NCBI RefSeq assembly: GCF_900114315.1
Contig: NZ_FOSQ01000002.1
Location: 711,846 to 775,845, forward strand
DNA length: 64,000 nucleotides
From: Falsiroseomonas stagni DSM 19981
GTDB lineage: Bacteria; Pseudomonadota; Alphaproteobacteria; Acetobacterales; Acetobacteraceae
Direction: 5' to 3'
This document shows, one piece after another, positions 7,904 to 17,390 of the stretch. Every line of letters begins with the position of its first letter. Position 1 is the first letter of the stretch. Made by a program: the position numbers and the translations under genes. Under the pieces are notes generated by a model. It made no database searches. It was given only the letters and a program-made list of their open reading frames with translations, and had not been told where the DNA came from.

Positions 7904-8884
7904 TCATCCAGCGGCGGCGCCGGAGACCTCCACCGCGCGCCGCCACTTCAGCAATTCCTGTCGGTGGATCGTCGCGGCCTCCTCCGGCGTCGTTCCCGTG
8001 ACCGTCGCGCCGAGTTCCGCGAGGCGCGCGCGGATGGCGGGCTTGGCGAGGGAGATGCGCGTTTCCGCCGACAGCTTCTCGATGATCGCGGGCGGCGTGC
8101 CTGCCGGCGCAAAGAACATCACCCAGGCGCCGGCATCGAAACCGGGGACGGTCTCCGCCACCGCGGGCACGTCGGGCAGCAGGTGGGAGCGCGTGGCGCC
8201 GGTGACGGCGATGGCACGGACTCTGTTGTCCGCCAGGAAGGGCGGCAGCGTCAGGATTCCCTCCACGCACATCTGCACATCGTTGGAGAGGATGGCCTGC
8301 ACGGTGACGAGGCCGCCGCGATAGGGGACGTGAGTCGCCTCCAGACCCGTGGCGGCCCGGAGCATTTCCATCGCCAGATGATTGGTCGCCCCGACGCCGG
8401 AGGAGGCGTAGTTGAGACGCCCAGGGTTCGCCTTCGAATAGGCGACCAGTTCGGGCAGCGTCCGGACCGGGAGGCTCGGCGCGATGACGAGCACCTGCGG
8501 GAAGGTGACGAGGTGCGTGACGGCGGCAAAGTCGCGCGACACGTCGAAGGTGAGGTTGGGCATCATGGCGGGGTTGATCGCCATGTTGCCGGGGGAGCCG
8601 ACCAGGAAGGTGTCGCCATCCGGCCGCGCGCGGGCCGCGGCCTCCGTCCCGATGCTGCCGCCGGCGCCGGTGCGGCTCTCCACGATGAAGGGCTGGCCCA
8701 GGCGCTCGGCAAGGTCCTGCGCGATCAGGCGTGCGACGACATCGACGGCGGAGCCCGGCGTGAAGGGGAAGATGAAGCGGACGGGGCCGCGCGGCCAGGC
8801 GGGCTGGGCTGCGGCAGTGCCGGCGATGCCGAATGTGGCGGCAAGACTTGCCAGGGCGCGGCGGCCCAGGGTGATGCTGGTCAT
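7904..8884 (-). CDS. Bug/TctC-family tripartite tricarboxylate transporter binding protein
   Basis: A 326-residue secreted binding protein: signal peptide with arginines then an Ala-rich core ending in AAAQ, family segments GSAVDVVARLIA and ATHVPYRGG. ATG 8884 is preceded by AGGAGGAAA; the open frame extends 18 residues further but without a ribosome site. Bug proteins feed carboxylates, amides or aromatics to TctAB permeases, but no TctA/TctB gene is in the window. It diverges from the flavin monooxygenase at 9006 across about 120 nt, suggesting shared control. Confidence 0.9.
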   Translation of the reverse strand: MTSITLGRRALASLAATFGIAGTAAAQPAWPRGPVRFIFPFTPGSAVDVVARLIAQDLAERLGQPFIVESRTGAGGSIGTEAAARARPDGDTFLVGSPGNMAINPAMMPNLTFDVSRDFAAVTHLVTFPQVLVIAPSLPVRTLPELVAYSKANPGRLNYASSGVGATNHLAMEMLRAATGLEATHVPYRGGLVTVQAILSNDVQMCVEGILTLPPFLADNRVRAIAVTGATRSHLLPDVPAVAETVPGFDAGAWVMFFAPAGTPPAIIEKLSAETRISLAKPAIRARLAELGATVTGTTPEEAATIHRQELLKWRRAVEVSGAAAG

Positions 8885-9005
8885 GTGACGTTTCCTCCTG
8901 TTGCCGCCAGCGTGGATCACCGAGCGGCACCGCGGCAAGGGGCCTTCCGTGCGACGCGATATGGCGGGAGACTGCGGCGCCTCCGGTCAGGGACATCCGC
9001 CTTCC

Positions 9006-10346
9006 ATGCCACCACGCCAGTTGAAGCTCGCCGCCTTCTTCAACCCGCCCGGGTCGCATGTGGCGGGGTGGCGCATGCCGGATGCGGTGCCGACCGATCT
9101 CGAGTTCGACGAGTATCTCGACGTGGTGCGGGAAGCCGAGCGCGGGCTGTTCGACATGGTCTTCTTCCAGGACAGCGCCGCCGTGCCGCCTGCCATCACG
9201 CTGGCCGGAAAGGATACGGAGGCAGCGGCCGGCGCGGCGCGCACGGTGCGGATCGAGCCGATGACACTGCTCGCGGCGCTCGCGGTGACAACCACGCATA
9301 TCGGCCTCGTGGCGACAGGCACGACGTCCTACAACGAGCCGTATCATATCGCGCGGCGCTTCGCGTCCATCGACCACCTCAGCAAGGGGCGGGCGGGGTG
9401 GAACCTGGTGACGTCACAGAACGAGGACGAGGCGCAGAATTTCGGGCGCGATGCGCATCTCGACCACGCGCTGCGATATGAACGTGCGGCAGAATTCCAC
9501 GATGTGGTGGTTGGCCTCTGGGAGGGCTGGGATCACGACGCCTTCATCCGGGACAAGGCAAGCGGACGGTATTTCGATCCGTCCAAGCTGCGAATCCTGA
9601 ATCACGTCGGTAAGCACTTCCGGGTCCGCGGGCCGCTGAACGTTGCTCGGTCGCCGCAGGGACGACCCATCATCGCCCAGGCGGGATCATCCGAGCCGGG
9701 CAAGGAACTGGCGGCGCGCACCGCCGATGTCACCTTCACGGCGCAGACATCGTTGGCCGAAGCGCAGGCGTTCCGAGCGGATGTGCGAGAGCGCGCGATG
9801 CGGTACGGGCGGTCGCCGGACGACATCAAGATCATGCCCGGCCTCAACTATGTTCTGGCGGAGACCGAGAGCGACGCCCGCGCCCTTTATGAACACCTGC
9901 TGTCGATGATGACGGATGAGGTGGTGATGCCGTCGATCATGCGTCTGTCGGGTGGGCTCGATCTGCGGCAGTTTCCGCTGGACGGGCCACTGCCGGAATT
10001 GCCGCAGAGCAACGCAGCGCATGCGCGGCAGAAGATGCTGGTGGAGTTGGCGCGACGGGAAAACCTCTCCATCCGGCAACTGGCGCGCCGCTACGCGACA
10101 TCGAACGGGCACAACGTCTTCGTCGGTACGCCGAAAGGCCTGGCCGACATGATGGAGGCGTGGTTCCAGGCCGGCGCGGCAGATGGCTTCGTGATGCTGT
10201 CGCCCTACTACCCCACGCCGATGCGGAATTTCGTTCGCTGGGTGGTGCCGGAATTGCAACGTCGGGGGATCTACCGCACCGCCTATGAGGGGCGGACACT
10301 GCGGGAGAATCTCGGGCTGGTAAGCCCCGCGCCGCCGCTCAGGTGA
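9006..10346 (+). CDS. LLM-class flavin-dependent monooxygenase (NtaA/SnaA/DszA family)
   Basis: A 446-residue TIM-barrel flavoprotein. The N-terminus MPPRQLKLAAFFNPPGSHVA fits the family start and sets ATG 9006, though no clear ribosome site precedes it; the frame stays open to 8901. Diagnostic regions include GLVATGTTSYNEPYHIARRF, SKGRAGWNLVTS and QAGSSEPGKELAA. Relatives use reduced FMN from a partner reductase to oxidise aminopolycarboxylates, sulfur heterocycles or sulfonates. No flavin reductase gene is adjacent. The 3' end overlaps the convergent TSUP gene by 8 nt. Confidence 0.85.
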   Translation: MPPRQLKLAAFFNPPGSHVAGWRMPDAVPTDLEFDEYLDVVREAERGLFDMVFFQDSAAVPPAITLAGKDTEAAAGAARTVRIEPMTLLAALAVTTTHIGLVATGTTSYNEPYHIARRFASIDHLSKGRAGWNLVTSQNEDEAQNFGRDAHLDHALRYERAAEFHDVVVGLWEGWDHDAFIRDKASGRYFDPSKLRILNHVGKHFRVRGPLNVARSPQGRPIIAQAGSSEPGKELAARTADVTFTAQTSLAEAQAFRADVRERAMRYGRSPDDIKIMPGLNYVLAETESDARALYEHLLSMMTDEVVMPSIMRLSGGLDLRQFPLDGPLPELPQSNAAHARQKMLVELARRENLSIRQLARRYATSNGHNVFVGTPKGLADMMEAWFQAGAADGFVMLSPYYPTPMRNFVRWVVPELQRRGIYRTAYEGRTLRENLGLVSPAPPLR

Positions 10347-11079
10347 AGGCGCTCCAGAGGAAGGAGAGGCCGGAGAAGGCCACCATCGCCTCGATCAGCG
10401 CGGTATGGATGCGCAGGTGGATGCGGGCGATGAGCCAGCGTGCGGCATAGGCGCCGGGGATCATGCAGAGGCCGACGAGCACACCACCGATGAGCAGCGT
10501 CTCGTCCAGCAGGTCGAGGCGCCCATAGAGCAGCGTCTTGGCGATATTGACGGCGGCCCCGATCGCCGCATCCGTCCCGACCAGCGCACCACCCGCAAGG
10601 CCAAGGCCCAGCAAAAGCGGCACGACAATCACGCCGCCGCCCGGCAGCGCACCGGCCACCAGCCCGAAAAGGAAGCTGATGCCGATGACGGCAGCAGGCG
10701 TCGGCACGACCTTGCGCTTGTCCAGCCATCGCCGCAGCGGGATGGAAGCGAGCAGGAAGAGCCCGATGAGGACCGCGAGTGGCGTCCGCGGCAGGATATC
10801 GTAGATCAACCCGCCGGCGAGGACGCCGGGCAGCGTAGGCAACAGGACCCGCAGGATGAGGTCGGGGCGAATCTGGTCGCGATAGACCCAGGCACGGGAG
10901 AGATTGCCGAAGGTCATGGCGATGGCCATGACCGGCACCACGCCCTTGACCCCGACCACCGGCACGAGGAAGGGCGTGACGATCAGACCTGCGCCGAAAC
11001 CGCTGAGCCCGCCGAGCACGGCACCGCCGAAGGCGATGAGGCCGAGGGCGAGGAAGCCCATCCAGCCGAGGTCGTCCAT
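10339..11079 (-). CDS. TSUP family (TauE/SafE) membrane transporter
   Basis: A 246-residue protein with about eight helices and glycine-rich membrane motifs typical of TauE/SafE proteins (FGGAVLGGLSGFGAGLIVTP near the N-terminus and GALPGGGVIVVPLLL mid-protein). The family exports sulfite, sulfoacetate or related organic anions. The start is the ATG overlapping the amidase stop (ATGA at 11079), nine codons inside the longest frame. It is the last gene of a minus-strand unit with two amidases, so it may export an anionic product. Confidence 0.85.
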   Translation of the reverse strand: MDDLGWMGFLALGLIAFGGAVLGGLSGFGAGLIVTPFLVPVVGVKGVVPVMAIAMTFGNLSRAWVYRDQIRPDLILRVLLPTLPGVLAGGLIYDILPRTPLAVLIGLFLLASIPLRRWLDKRKVVPTPAAVIGISFLFGLVAGALPGGGVIVVPLLLGLGLAGGALVGTDAAIGAAVNIAKTLLYGRLDLLDETLLIGGVLVGLCMIPGAYAARWLIARIHLRIHTALIEAMVAFSGLSFLWSAFT

Positions 11080-12374
11080 CAGTCGGCCAGCGCCGCCGCG
11101 ACCCATCCGGCGGTGGCGAAGAGCCGTTCATCCTCATGCCGCGGAGAGACCAGTTGCAGACCAAGGGGCATACCGGCAGGGCCCCTGCCGAAGGGCATGG
11201 TCAGGCAGGGGGTGTAGAGGAGCGTCCAGAGGGAGTTGAAGGTGGCGCTGCCTGTGCCGGAGAGGCCGACAGGGGCTTCTCCCGCCGCGGCGAGGGTGAG
11301 GACGGCGTCGAAGGCCGGGAGGGTGTCCTCCGCCCACAGGCGCATCGCCTCCGCCCGCCGTTGCGCGTCCACATAGGCGGAGACGGGCGTGGTCTCACCG
11401 TCGCGGATGCGGCCCTCCCCGAGTGCCTTGCTGATGAGGTGGCGGTGACCGTGGCGTTCAAAGCCGAAGTTGCGGGCACCTTCGAAATTCGCGACGCGCT
11501 TGTGGACCTTCAGCCAGCCATCGAAGATAGGGGATGGTAGCAACAGGTCGGTGATGGTGGCGCCGGCGGCTTCGCAGCGCCTGGCGGCTTCCTCCAGCAC
11601 CTGCTGTGCGGCGGGCGTGGCCTCATCCCATTCGGGGGTGCGGCAGAGAGCGAGCCGTGGGGCGCGGTCCAGCGGTGCCACATTTTCGTAGGGGATACGG
11701 GTGAGGACGGCGCGGAGGCGCTGCACATCCTCCAGCGCGCGAGCGCAGAGGCCGACGGTGTCGAGCGTGCCCGATTGCTGGAAGACACCGACGCGGCTGA
11801 CCTCGCCGAAACTCGGCTTGTAGCCCCAGAGGCCACAGAAGGCGGCGGGGCGGATCATGGAGCCGGAGGTCTGCGTACCCAGCGCCAGGGGCACCTGGAA
11901 GTCGGCGACGGCCGCGGCGGAGCCGGAGGATGAACCGCCCGGGGTGCGCGTGGGGTCGAGCGGATTGCGCGTGGGGCCGGGGTGGCGGTTGGCGAATTCC
12001 GTGGTGACGGATTTGCCGAGGATGGTGCCGCCAGCGGCACGGATCAGCGCGGCGACGGCGCTGTCGGCATAGGTGCGACGCCCCGCATGGATCGGGGAAT
12101 TGCACTGGGTCGGCATATCGAAGGTCTCGATAATGTCCTTCAACGCGACAGGCACGCCATGCAGCGGGCCACGCGGGGGGACGCGGTCCGCGGCGCGAGC
12201 CTGGGCCAAGGCGAGGTCAGGGTCGAGGAACGCCCAGGCGGCGACATCGGCGTCGCGGGCGGCGATGCGGTCAAGGCAGGCACGGGTCAGCGCTTCCGCC
12301 GTCAAGGCGCCGGCGACGATGGCGTCGGCCGCAGAGCTGGCGGTGAGGGTCGCCGGATCGGCGGTGATGGTCAT
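11079..12374 (-). CDS. Amidase signature family hydrolase (first of a tandem pair)
   Basis: A 431-residue amidase. The Ser-Ser-Lys triad can be placed: Lys in VALKDIIET, the cis-Ser in GGSSSGSAAAVADF, and the nucleophilic Ser in GTQTSGSMIRPAAFCG. The family hydrolyses carboxamides, ureas and aryl amides; GatA-type and allophanate-type members share this core. It lies 11 nt after a second amidase with the same layout and the same IIETFDMPTQ-like loop, suggesting duplication and divergence. It overlaps the TSUP gene by 4 nt. The substrate is unknown; no GatB/GatC partners are present. Confidence 0.88.
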   Translation of the reverse strand: MTITADPATLTASSAADAIVAGALTAEALTRACLDRIAARDADVAAWAFLDPDLALAQARAADRVPPRGPLHGVPVALKDIIETFDMPTQCNSPIHAGRRTYADSAVAALIRAAGGTILGKSVTTEFANRHPGPTRNPLDPTRTPGGSSSGSAAAVADFQVPLALGTQTSGSMIRPAAFCGLWGYKPSFGEVSRVGVFQQSGTLDTVGLCARALEDVQRLRAVLTRIPYENVAPLDRAPRLALCRTPEWDEATPAAQQVLEEAARRCEAAGATITDLLLPSPIFDGWLKVHKRVANFEGARNFGFERHGHRHLISKALGEGRIRDGETTPVSAYVDAQRRAEAMRLWAEDTLPAFDAVLTLAAAGEAPVGLSGTGSATFNSLWTLLYTPCLTMPFGRGPAGMPLGLQLVSPRHEDERLFATAGWVAAALAD

Positions 12375-12385
12375 GGGCGTGATCC

Positions 12386-13687
12386 TCAGCCGGCCAGCAC
12401 ACGTTCGGCCCAGGCGGCGACGGCCAGCAGGCGGTCATCGTCATGCCTGCGAGAAACAAGTTGCACGCCGATCGGCATGGAGTTCGGCCCCGTACCGAAG
12501 GGCAATGTGATGCAGGGCATGTGCAAATTGGTCCAGAGGTAGTTGAAGATCGGATTGCCGGTATGGGCAAGACCCGATGGCGCCTCATCCGGGGCGCTCG
12601 GCGTCAGCAGCGCATCGAATTCGTGCTGCGCCATCAGCGCATCCATCATGGCGCGACAGCGGTCACCCTGGCGGATGGCGGCGCGGAACTCCGCGAGGGT
12701 GGAGGCCTCTCCGACGTTCACGCGTTCCTCGAGCCAATCCTGGCTCACCAGATGGCGAGAGCGCGCGAGTTCATCGGCGTAGTTGCGCACGGCCTCGAAC
12801 CCGCACACCACGCGATGGGCATCGCGGAGCGTGGCGAGTTCCTCGGGGACCTCGAACTCCGTCACGGTGGCGCCGTCGGCTGCGAAGGCGCGGGCTGCGT
12901 CCTCGATCGCCTGGCGCGTCGCGGGCGATGCCATGTCCCAATGCGCGGTGCGGGCGATGGCGATGCGCGGCGCGGTGATGAACGCCGGAGACTCATAGGG
13001 GATTTCCATGATCGCCGCACGGAACAGGGCGATATCCTCTACGGCGCGCGCCATGACGCCGACCGTGTCGTAGGCTTCCGTATTAGTCCGCACGCCGCTG
13101 TTGCCGAAGTGCTGGAAGGACGGCTTGAAGCCGACGACGCCACAATAGGCGGCGGGCCGCAGGACGGAGCCGCCGGTCTGCGTGCCGATGGCCAGCGGCA
13201 CCTGGAAATCGGCGACGGCGGCGGCGGAACCGGAGGAGGAACCGCCGGGCGTCCGCGTGACGTCATGCGGGTTGCGCGTGGCACCAGGCTTGCGGTTGGC
13301 GAATTCGGTCGTGACGGTCTTGCCGAGCAGGACGGCACCGGCGGCGCGGGGCCCGGCAACCGTTGCGCCATCACGGTTCGGGCGGTGGCCGACATAGATG
13401 GAGGAGCCATAGCCCGCGGGCATGTCGGCCGTATCAATGATGTCCTTCACGCCGAAGGGGATGCCGTGAAGCAGGCCCTGATCCGGCCCTGCATCAAGGG
13501 CTCGGGCGCGGGCGCGAGAGGCCTCGGGGTCCAGGAAGGCCCAGGCGGCGACGGTGCCGTTGCGGGCTGCAATCCGTTCCAGACAGGCCTCCAGCAGGGC
13601 GGAGGCAGTCAGGGTACCGGCGGCGATGGCGCGGCGGGCTGCTGCGGCGGTCAGGCGCTCCGGCACGGTGACGAGGGCGGCGTCCAT
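12386..13687 (-). CDS. Amidase signature family hydrolase (second of a tandem pair)
   Basis: A 433-residue amidase with Lys in GVKDIIDTADMP, GGSSSGSAAAVADF and the nucleophile region GTQTGGSVLRPAAYCG. The residue after QT is Gly where the tandem partner has Ser; the catalytic Ser follows in both. ATG 13687 has GGAG 7 nt upstream, chosen over a start five codons earlier. It is the first gene of the amidase-amidase-TSUP unit, divergent from a Dpp-type importer, so amide or peptide-like substrates may be shared. Confidence 0.88.
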   Translation of the reverse strand: MDAALVTVPERLTAAAARRAIAAGTLTASALLEACLERIAARNGTVAAWAFLDPEASRARARALDAGPDQGLLHGIPFGVKDIIDTADMPAGYGSSIYVGHRPNRDGATVAGPRAAGAVLLGKTVTTEFANRKPGATRNPHDVTRTPGGSSSGSAAAVADFQVPLAIGTQTGGSVLRPAAYCGVVGFKPSFQHFGNSGVRTNTEAYDTVGVMARAVEDIALFRAAIMEIPYESPAFITAPRIAIARTAHWDMASPATRQAIEDAARAFAADGATVTEFEVPEELATLRDAHRVVCGFEAVRNYADELARSRHLVSQDWLEERVNVGEASTLAEFRAAIRQGDRCRAMMDALMAQHEFDALLTPSAPDEAPSGLAHTGNPIFNYLWTNLHMPCITLPFGTGPNSMPIGVQLVSRRHDDDRLLAVAAWAERVLAG

Positions 13688-13944
13688 CGATTCACTCCGC
13701 AATTCGGCATGGCGGGATCAGCAATTCCGATGCCAGCGCAGCATCGTGACGAAAGCCCGTCAAACGCCGCGCGGCACCGGCATCACCGCGATGCCGAGGC
13801 GGGATGCTGCCTGGATCGGACGCCTCTGCCGATGCGTGAGGCACTCGATGCACCACAGCAACGGCATCAGGGCGGCCGGGGACCACGCGGCAGCGTGGCC
13901 CGATGCTTGCAACGCCCGGTGCGGTTCGAGCGTCAGGAGGCTGC
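13688..13944 (+). other. Divergent intergenic region, amidase pair / Dpp-type operon
   Basis: 257 nt between divergent operons. It contains a short perfect hairpin, CCACGC (13883-13888), loop GGCA, GCGTGG (13893-13898), just ahead of TTGCAA at about 13907, and the AGGAGG ribosome site at 13935-13940 for the importer. No convincing paired -35/-10 was found on either strand, and no credible small gene. Confidence 0.4.
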
Positions 13945-15555
13945 ATGACCTGCTTCACCCCACTGCGCCGCATCGCAGCGGCGCTGCTGCTGCCGGCACT
14001 GATCGGGCTTTCGGCGCCGGCGGCGGCGCAGGGCACGCTGCGCGTGGCGATGACGCTGGCCGATATTCCGCTAACCGATGGTGCGCCGGACCAGGGCACG
14101 GAAGGCGTGCGCTTCAGCGGCATCACCATCTATGACGGGCTGACGAACTGGGACCTGACGCAGGCGGAGCGGCCGGCGGAGCTGCGATCGGGCCTCGCCA
14201 CCGAATGGGCGCCAAGGCCGGATGATCCGACGCGCTGGATCTTCAAGCTGCGCCAGGGCGTGCGCTTCCATGACGGGTCGGTGATGAATGCCGATGCGGT
14301 CATCTTCAGCTTCGAACGCGCCCTGAACAGCAACCATCCCGCCTATGACGTCTCCGCACGCCGGCAGTTGCAGGCCTTCATCCCGGCGGTGAAGGCATGG
14401 GCGAAGATCGACGACTACACGATTGAGATCGAGACCAACGGCATCGACAGCCAGTTGCCCTTCCAGATGACGCGGCTGTTCGTGGTGTCGCCCACGCATT
14501 GGGAGGCCGTCGGGCGTGACTGGAATGCGTATCGCCGCAATCCAAGCGGCACGGGGCCGTGGCGGATGGATGCGCTGGTGCCACGGCAGCGGATGGAACT
14601 CGTGCCGAACCGCGAGTATTGGGACGCGGCGCGGCGGCCCCGGCTCGACCGGTTGATCCTGCTGCCGATCCCGGAGGTTTCCGCGCGCACGGCGGCGTTG
14701 CTGTCGAACCGGGTGGAGTGGGCGGAGAGCCCTTCCCCGGACAGCGTGCCTCGGCTGCGGCAGGCGGGGTTCACCATCTCCACCAACGCCATTCCGCATA
14801 TGTGGCCCTACACCGTCAGTGTCCTGCCGGACAGCCCGTTCCACGACATCAGGGTGCGCCAGGCGGTGAACCTGGCGATCGACCGGGACGGGCTGGTGCA
14901 GGTCCTGAACGGGCTGGCTGTCCCGTCCATCGGCAACCTCACGCCCGATCACCCTTGGTTCGGCACGCCGAGCTTCCGGCCACGCTTCGACCAGGCGGAG
15001 GCAAGGCGGCTGCTGGCGGCGGCGGGGTACGGGCCGAACCGGCGGCTGCCGCTGAAGTTCATCATCTCCGCCAGCGGATCGGGCCAGATGTATCCGCTGC
15101 TGATGAACGAGTATGTGCAGGAGAACCTCCGTCAGGTCGGCATCGACCTGGAGTTGCAGGTCTTCGAGTGGGAGGCGCTGCGCGGGCGGCGGCGGGATGG
15201 CGCACAGGGTGCGAGCAATCGCGGCGTACACGCCCTGAACAATTCCTGGAACTCGATGGACCCCTATAACGGGCTGCTGCGCTTCTTCGGGCCGAACGAG
15301 TTGCCGCCGAATGGCACCAATTGGGGCAACATCCGCGACGAGGTGCTGGAAGGCCTGGCGGAGCGGGTGAAGGGGGAATTCAATCCTCAGCGCCAGGCCG
15401 CGCTGCTGGCGCAGATCCATACGCGCTTCGTGGACCAGGCCTACTTCATCTGGGTTGTGCATGATGTCGGCCCGCGCGCCTTGTCCCGCCGCGTGCAGGG
15501 GCATGTGCACGCGAAATCCTGGTACGTCGATTTCTCGCCGCTGTTCCTGCGCTGA
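13945..15555 (+). CDS. ABC transporter substrate-binding protein, family 5 (DppA/OppA-like)
   Basis: A 536-residue secreted binding protein. The signal peptide is a basic CFTPLRRIAAALLLPALIG segment ending in APAAAQ. Family 5 landmarks follow: LRQGVRFHDGSVMNADAVIFSFERAL and a VRQAVNLAIDRD-type region. AGGAGG lies 4 nt before ATG 13945; the frame extends upstream but lacks a ribosome site. It is the first gene of a five-gene operon with two permeases and two ATPases. Peptides, glycosides, nickel or opines are all possible cargo; proximity to two amidases favours amides or peptides. Confidence 0.92.
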   Translation: MTCFTPLRRIAAALLLPALIGLSAPAAAQGTLRVAMTLADIPLTDGAPDQGTEGVRFSGITIYDGLTNWDLTQAERPAELRSGLATEWAPRPDDPTRWIFKLRQGVRFHDGSVMNADAVIFSFERALNSNHPAYDVSARRQLQAFIPAVKAWAKIDDYTIEIETNGIDSQLPFQMTRLFVVSPTHWEAVGRDWNAYRRNPSGTGPWRMDALVPRQRMELVPNREYWDAARRPRLDRLILLPIPEVSARTAALLSNRVEWAESPSPDSVPRLRQAGFTISTNAIPHMWPYTVSVLPDSPFHDIRVRQAVNLAIDRDGLVQVLNGLAVPSIGNLTPDHPWFGTPSFRPRFDQAEARRLLAAAGYGPNRRLPLKFIISASGSGQMYPLLMNEYVQENLRQVGIDLELQVFEWEALRGRRRDGAQGASNRGVHALNNSWNSMDPYNGLLRFFGPNELPPNGTNWGNIRDEVLEGLAERVKGEFNPQRQAALLAQIHTRFVDQAYFIWVVHDVGPRALSRRVQGHVHAKSWYVDFSPLFLR

Positions 15556-15564
15556 GGGCGCGGC

Positions 15565-16518
15565 GTGCTGCGATACCTGTTGCGGCGGCTGGCCTATGTC
15601 GCGCCCATCGCTGTCGGGGTGACGCTGATCGTCTTCCTGCTGGTGCATATCGCGCCGGGGGATCCGATCAGTGCCATCCTGCCGGATGACGCGAGTGCCG
15701 AGATGGTTGCGGAGGCGCGGCGCGAATATGGGCTGGATAAGCCGCTGCCGGTGCAATACGGCATATGGCTGTGGCGGGCCGCGCAGGGGGAGTTGGGGAC
15801 CTCCATTCGGTCCGGACGCACGGTGGCGTCGGAGCTTTCGATGGCGGTGGGGAACACCTTCATCCTCGCCGTGGCCTCCGGCCTCCTTGCCTGCGTGTTC
15901 GGTGTGGCGCTCGGGCTGGTGGCAGGGCTGGCGCGTGACAGGATCGCGGATCATGTCACCAGCCTCGTGACGCTGGCGGGCGTCAGTCTGCCGCACTACT
16001 GGGTGGCGATCCTGCTGGTGATCGTCTTCGCGGTCGAGAATCCCTGGCTGCCGCCGCTCGGCATCGGGCCGGATACCAGCGATGGATGGCGGCCGGATTG
16101 GGCGCATCTCCAACACCTGATCCTGCCCGCCATCGCGACGGCCCTCATCCCCATGGCGGTGATTGCGCGGACGATGCGGGCCTCGGTCATCGAGGCGCTG
16201 GACCAGGATTTCGTCACCACGCTGCATGCAAAGGGGCTGCTGCCGGGTCGGCGACTCTGGCATGTGCTGCGGAATGCCCTGCCCACGACACTGGCGGTAA
16301 CGGGCCTGCAGCTGGGCAACATGCTGGGCGGTTCGGTGCTCGTGGAAACGGTGTTCGCCTGGCCGGGGACTGGGTTCCTGCTGGCCAATGCCATCTTCCA
16401 GCGCGACTTGCCCGTCCTGCAGGGGACCATGCTGGTGCTCTCCCTGTTCTTCGTCGTGCTCAACCTGGCGGTGGATCTTCTCCAGTCCTGGGCTGATCCG
16501 CGGATCCGGCGGGCATGA
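15565..16518 (+). CDS. ABC transporter permease, DppB/OppB type
   Basis: A 317-residue inner-membrane permease with the DppB N-terminal helix (MLRYLLRRLAYVAPIAVGVT), a periplasmic domain containing PGDP, and the coupling loop ending in ALPTTLAVTGLQLG. GTG start 15565 lies 9 nt after the binding-protein stop. It overlaps the next permease by 4 nt. Confidence 0.92.
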   Translation: MLRYLLRRLAYVAPIAVGVTLIVFLLVHIAPGDPISAILPDDASAEMVAEARREYGLDKPLPVQYGIWLWRAAQGELGTSIRSGRTVASELSMAVGNTFILAVASGLLACVFGVALGLVAGLARDRIADHVTSLVTLAGVSLPHYWVAILLVIVFAVENPWLPPLGIGPDTSDGWRPDWAHLQHLILPAIATALIPMAVIARTMRASVIEALDQDFVTTLHAKGLLPGRRLWHVLRNALPTTLAVTGLQLGNMLGGSVLVETVFAWPGTGFLLANAIFQRDLPVLQGTMLVLSLFFVVLNLAVDLLQSWADPRIRRA

Positions 16519-17390
16519 GTGCGACGGTCGCGATGCCGGCCAAGGCGCCAGGCACGGGGTATTGGCGCGGCGTCGGGCGGCGCTTCGCGCGACAGCCCCT
16601 GGCGATGGCAGCGGCGATGGTGCTGCTGGTGGTGGTGCTGTCAGCGATCGGCGCGGATTGGATCGCGCCAGCCGATCCCTTCCAGACCAGCGTCTCGCGA
16701 CGCCTCGCCGCGATCGGCACGCCGGGGCGATGGCTCGGCGGCGATGAGTTGGGGCGGGACATGCTCTCCCGCTTGATCCATGGGGGCCGGGTGTCGCTGG
16801 CCATGGCCATCGTACCGGTCGCGGTCGCGCTGGTGATCGGGGGGTTCCTCGGTGTGCTGGCGGGCTACGCCGGCGGCGCGGTGAACATGGCCATCATGCG
16901 GGTGATGGATGTGTTCTACGCCTATCCCTCCATCCTGCTGGCCGTCGCCATCGCCGGCGCGCTCGGGCCGGGAATGGTGAACGGGATGGTGGCGCTGACG
17001 CTGGTGTTCGTCGCGCCCATCGCGCGCGTCGCGGAGAGCGTCACCACCCAGGTCCGGGCGAATGACTATGTGGTGGCGGCACGGCTTTCGGGGGCGCCGA
17101 CCTCGATGATCCTGCGCCGCCATGTGCTGAACAATGTGGCGGGGCCGGTGCTGGTCTTCGCGGCCAGCCAGGTGAGCGTCTCCATCATCGCGGCGTCCGG
17201 GCTCAGCTTCCTCGGGCTGGGCGTGTCGCCACCGCAGGCGGATTGGGGGCTGATGCTCTCCGCCTTGCGGCAGGCGCTGTATGTCAATCCGTGGGTGGCG
17301 GCTCTGCCGGGGGCGGCGATCTTCCTGTGCTCCATGGCCGTGAACATCGTGAGCGATGGCATCCGCCGAGCGATGGAGTTGCGGCGATGA
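16515..17390 (+). CDS. ABC transporter permease, DppC/OppC type
   Basis: A 291-residue permease with the OppC-N helix (FARQPLAMAAAMVLLVVVLS), the LGGDELGRDMLSRLIHGGRVS motif split around residue 80 that is typical of DppC, and an EAA-type loop in GAPTSMILRRHVLNNVAGP. It pairs with the DppB-like permease. The start overlaps the upstream stop (ATGA) and the end overlaps the first ATPase gene (ATGA). Confidence 0.92.
   Translation: MSATVAMPAKAPGTGYWRGVGRRFARQPLAMAAAMVLLVVVLSAIGADWIAPADPFQTSVSRRLAAIGTPGRWLGGDELGRDMLSRLIHGGRVSLAMAIVPVAVALVIGGFLGVLAGYAGGAVNMAIMRVMDVFYAYPSILLAVAIAGALGPGMVNGMVALTLVFVAPIARVAESVTTQVRANDYVVAARLSGAPTSMILRRHVLNNVAGPVLVFAASQVSVSIIAASGLSFLGLGVSPPQADWGLMLSALRQALYVNPWVAALPGAAIFLCSMAVNIVSDGIRRAMELRR

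Noticed and set aside
14071..16263. 730-codon open frame on the minus strand opposite the DppA/DppB-like genes
   Set aside because: Arg/His/Pro-rich shadow frame, antisense to two clear transporter genes, no ribosome site or known domain.
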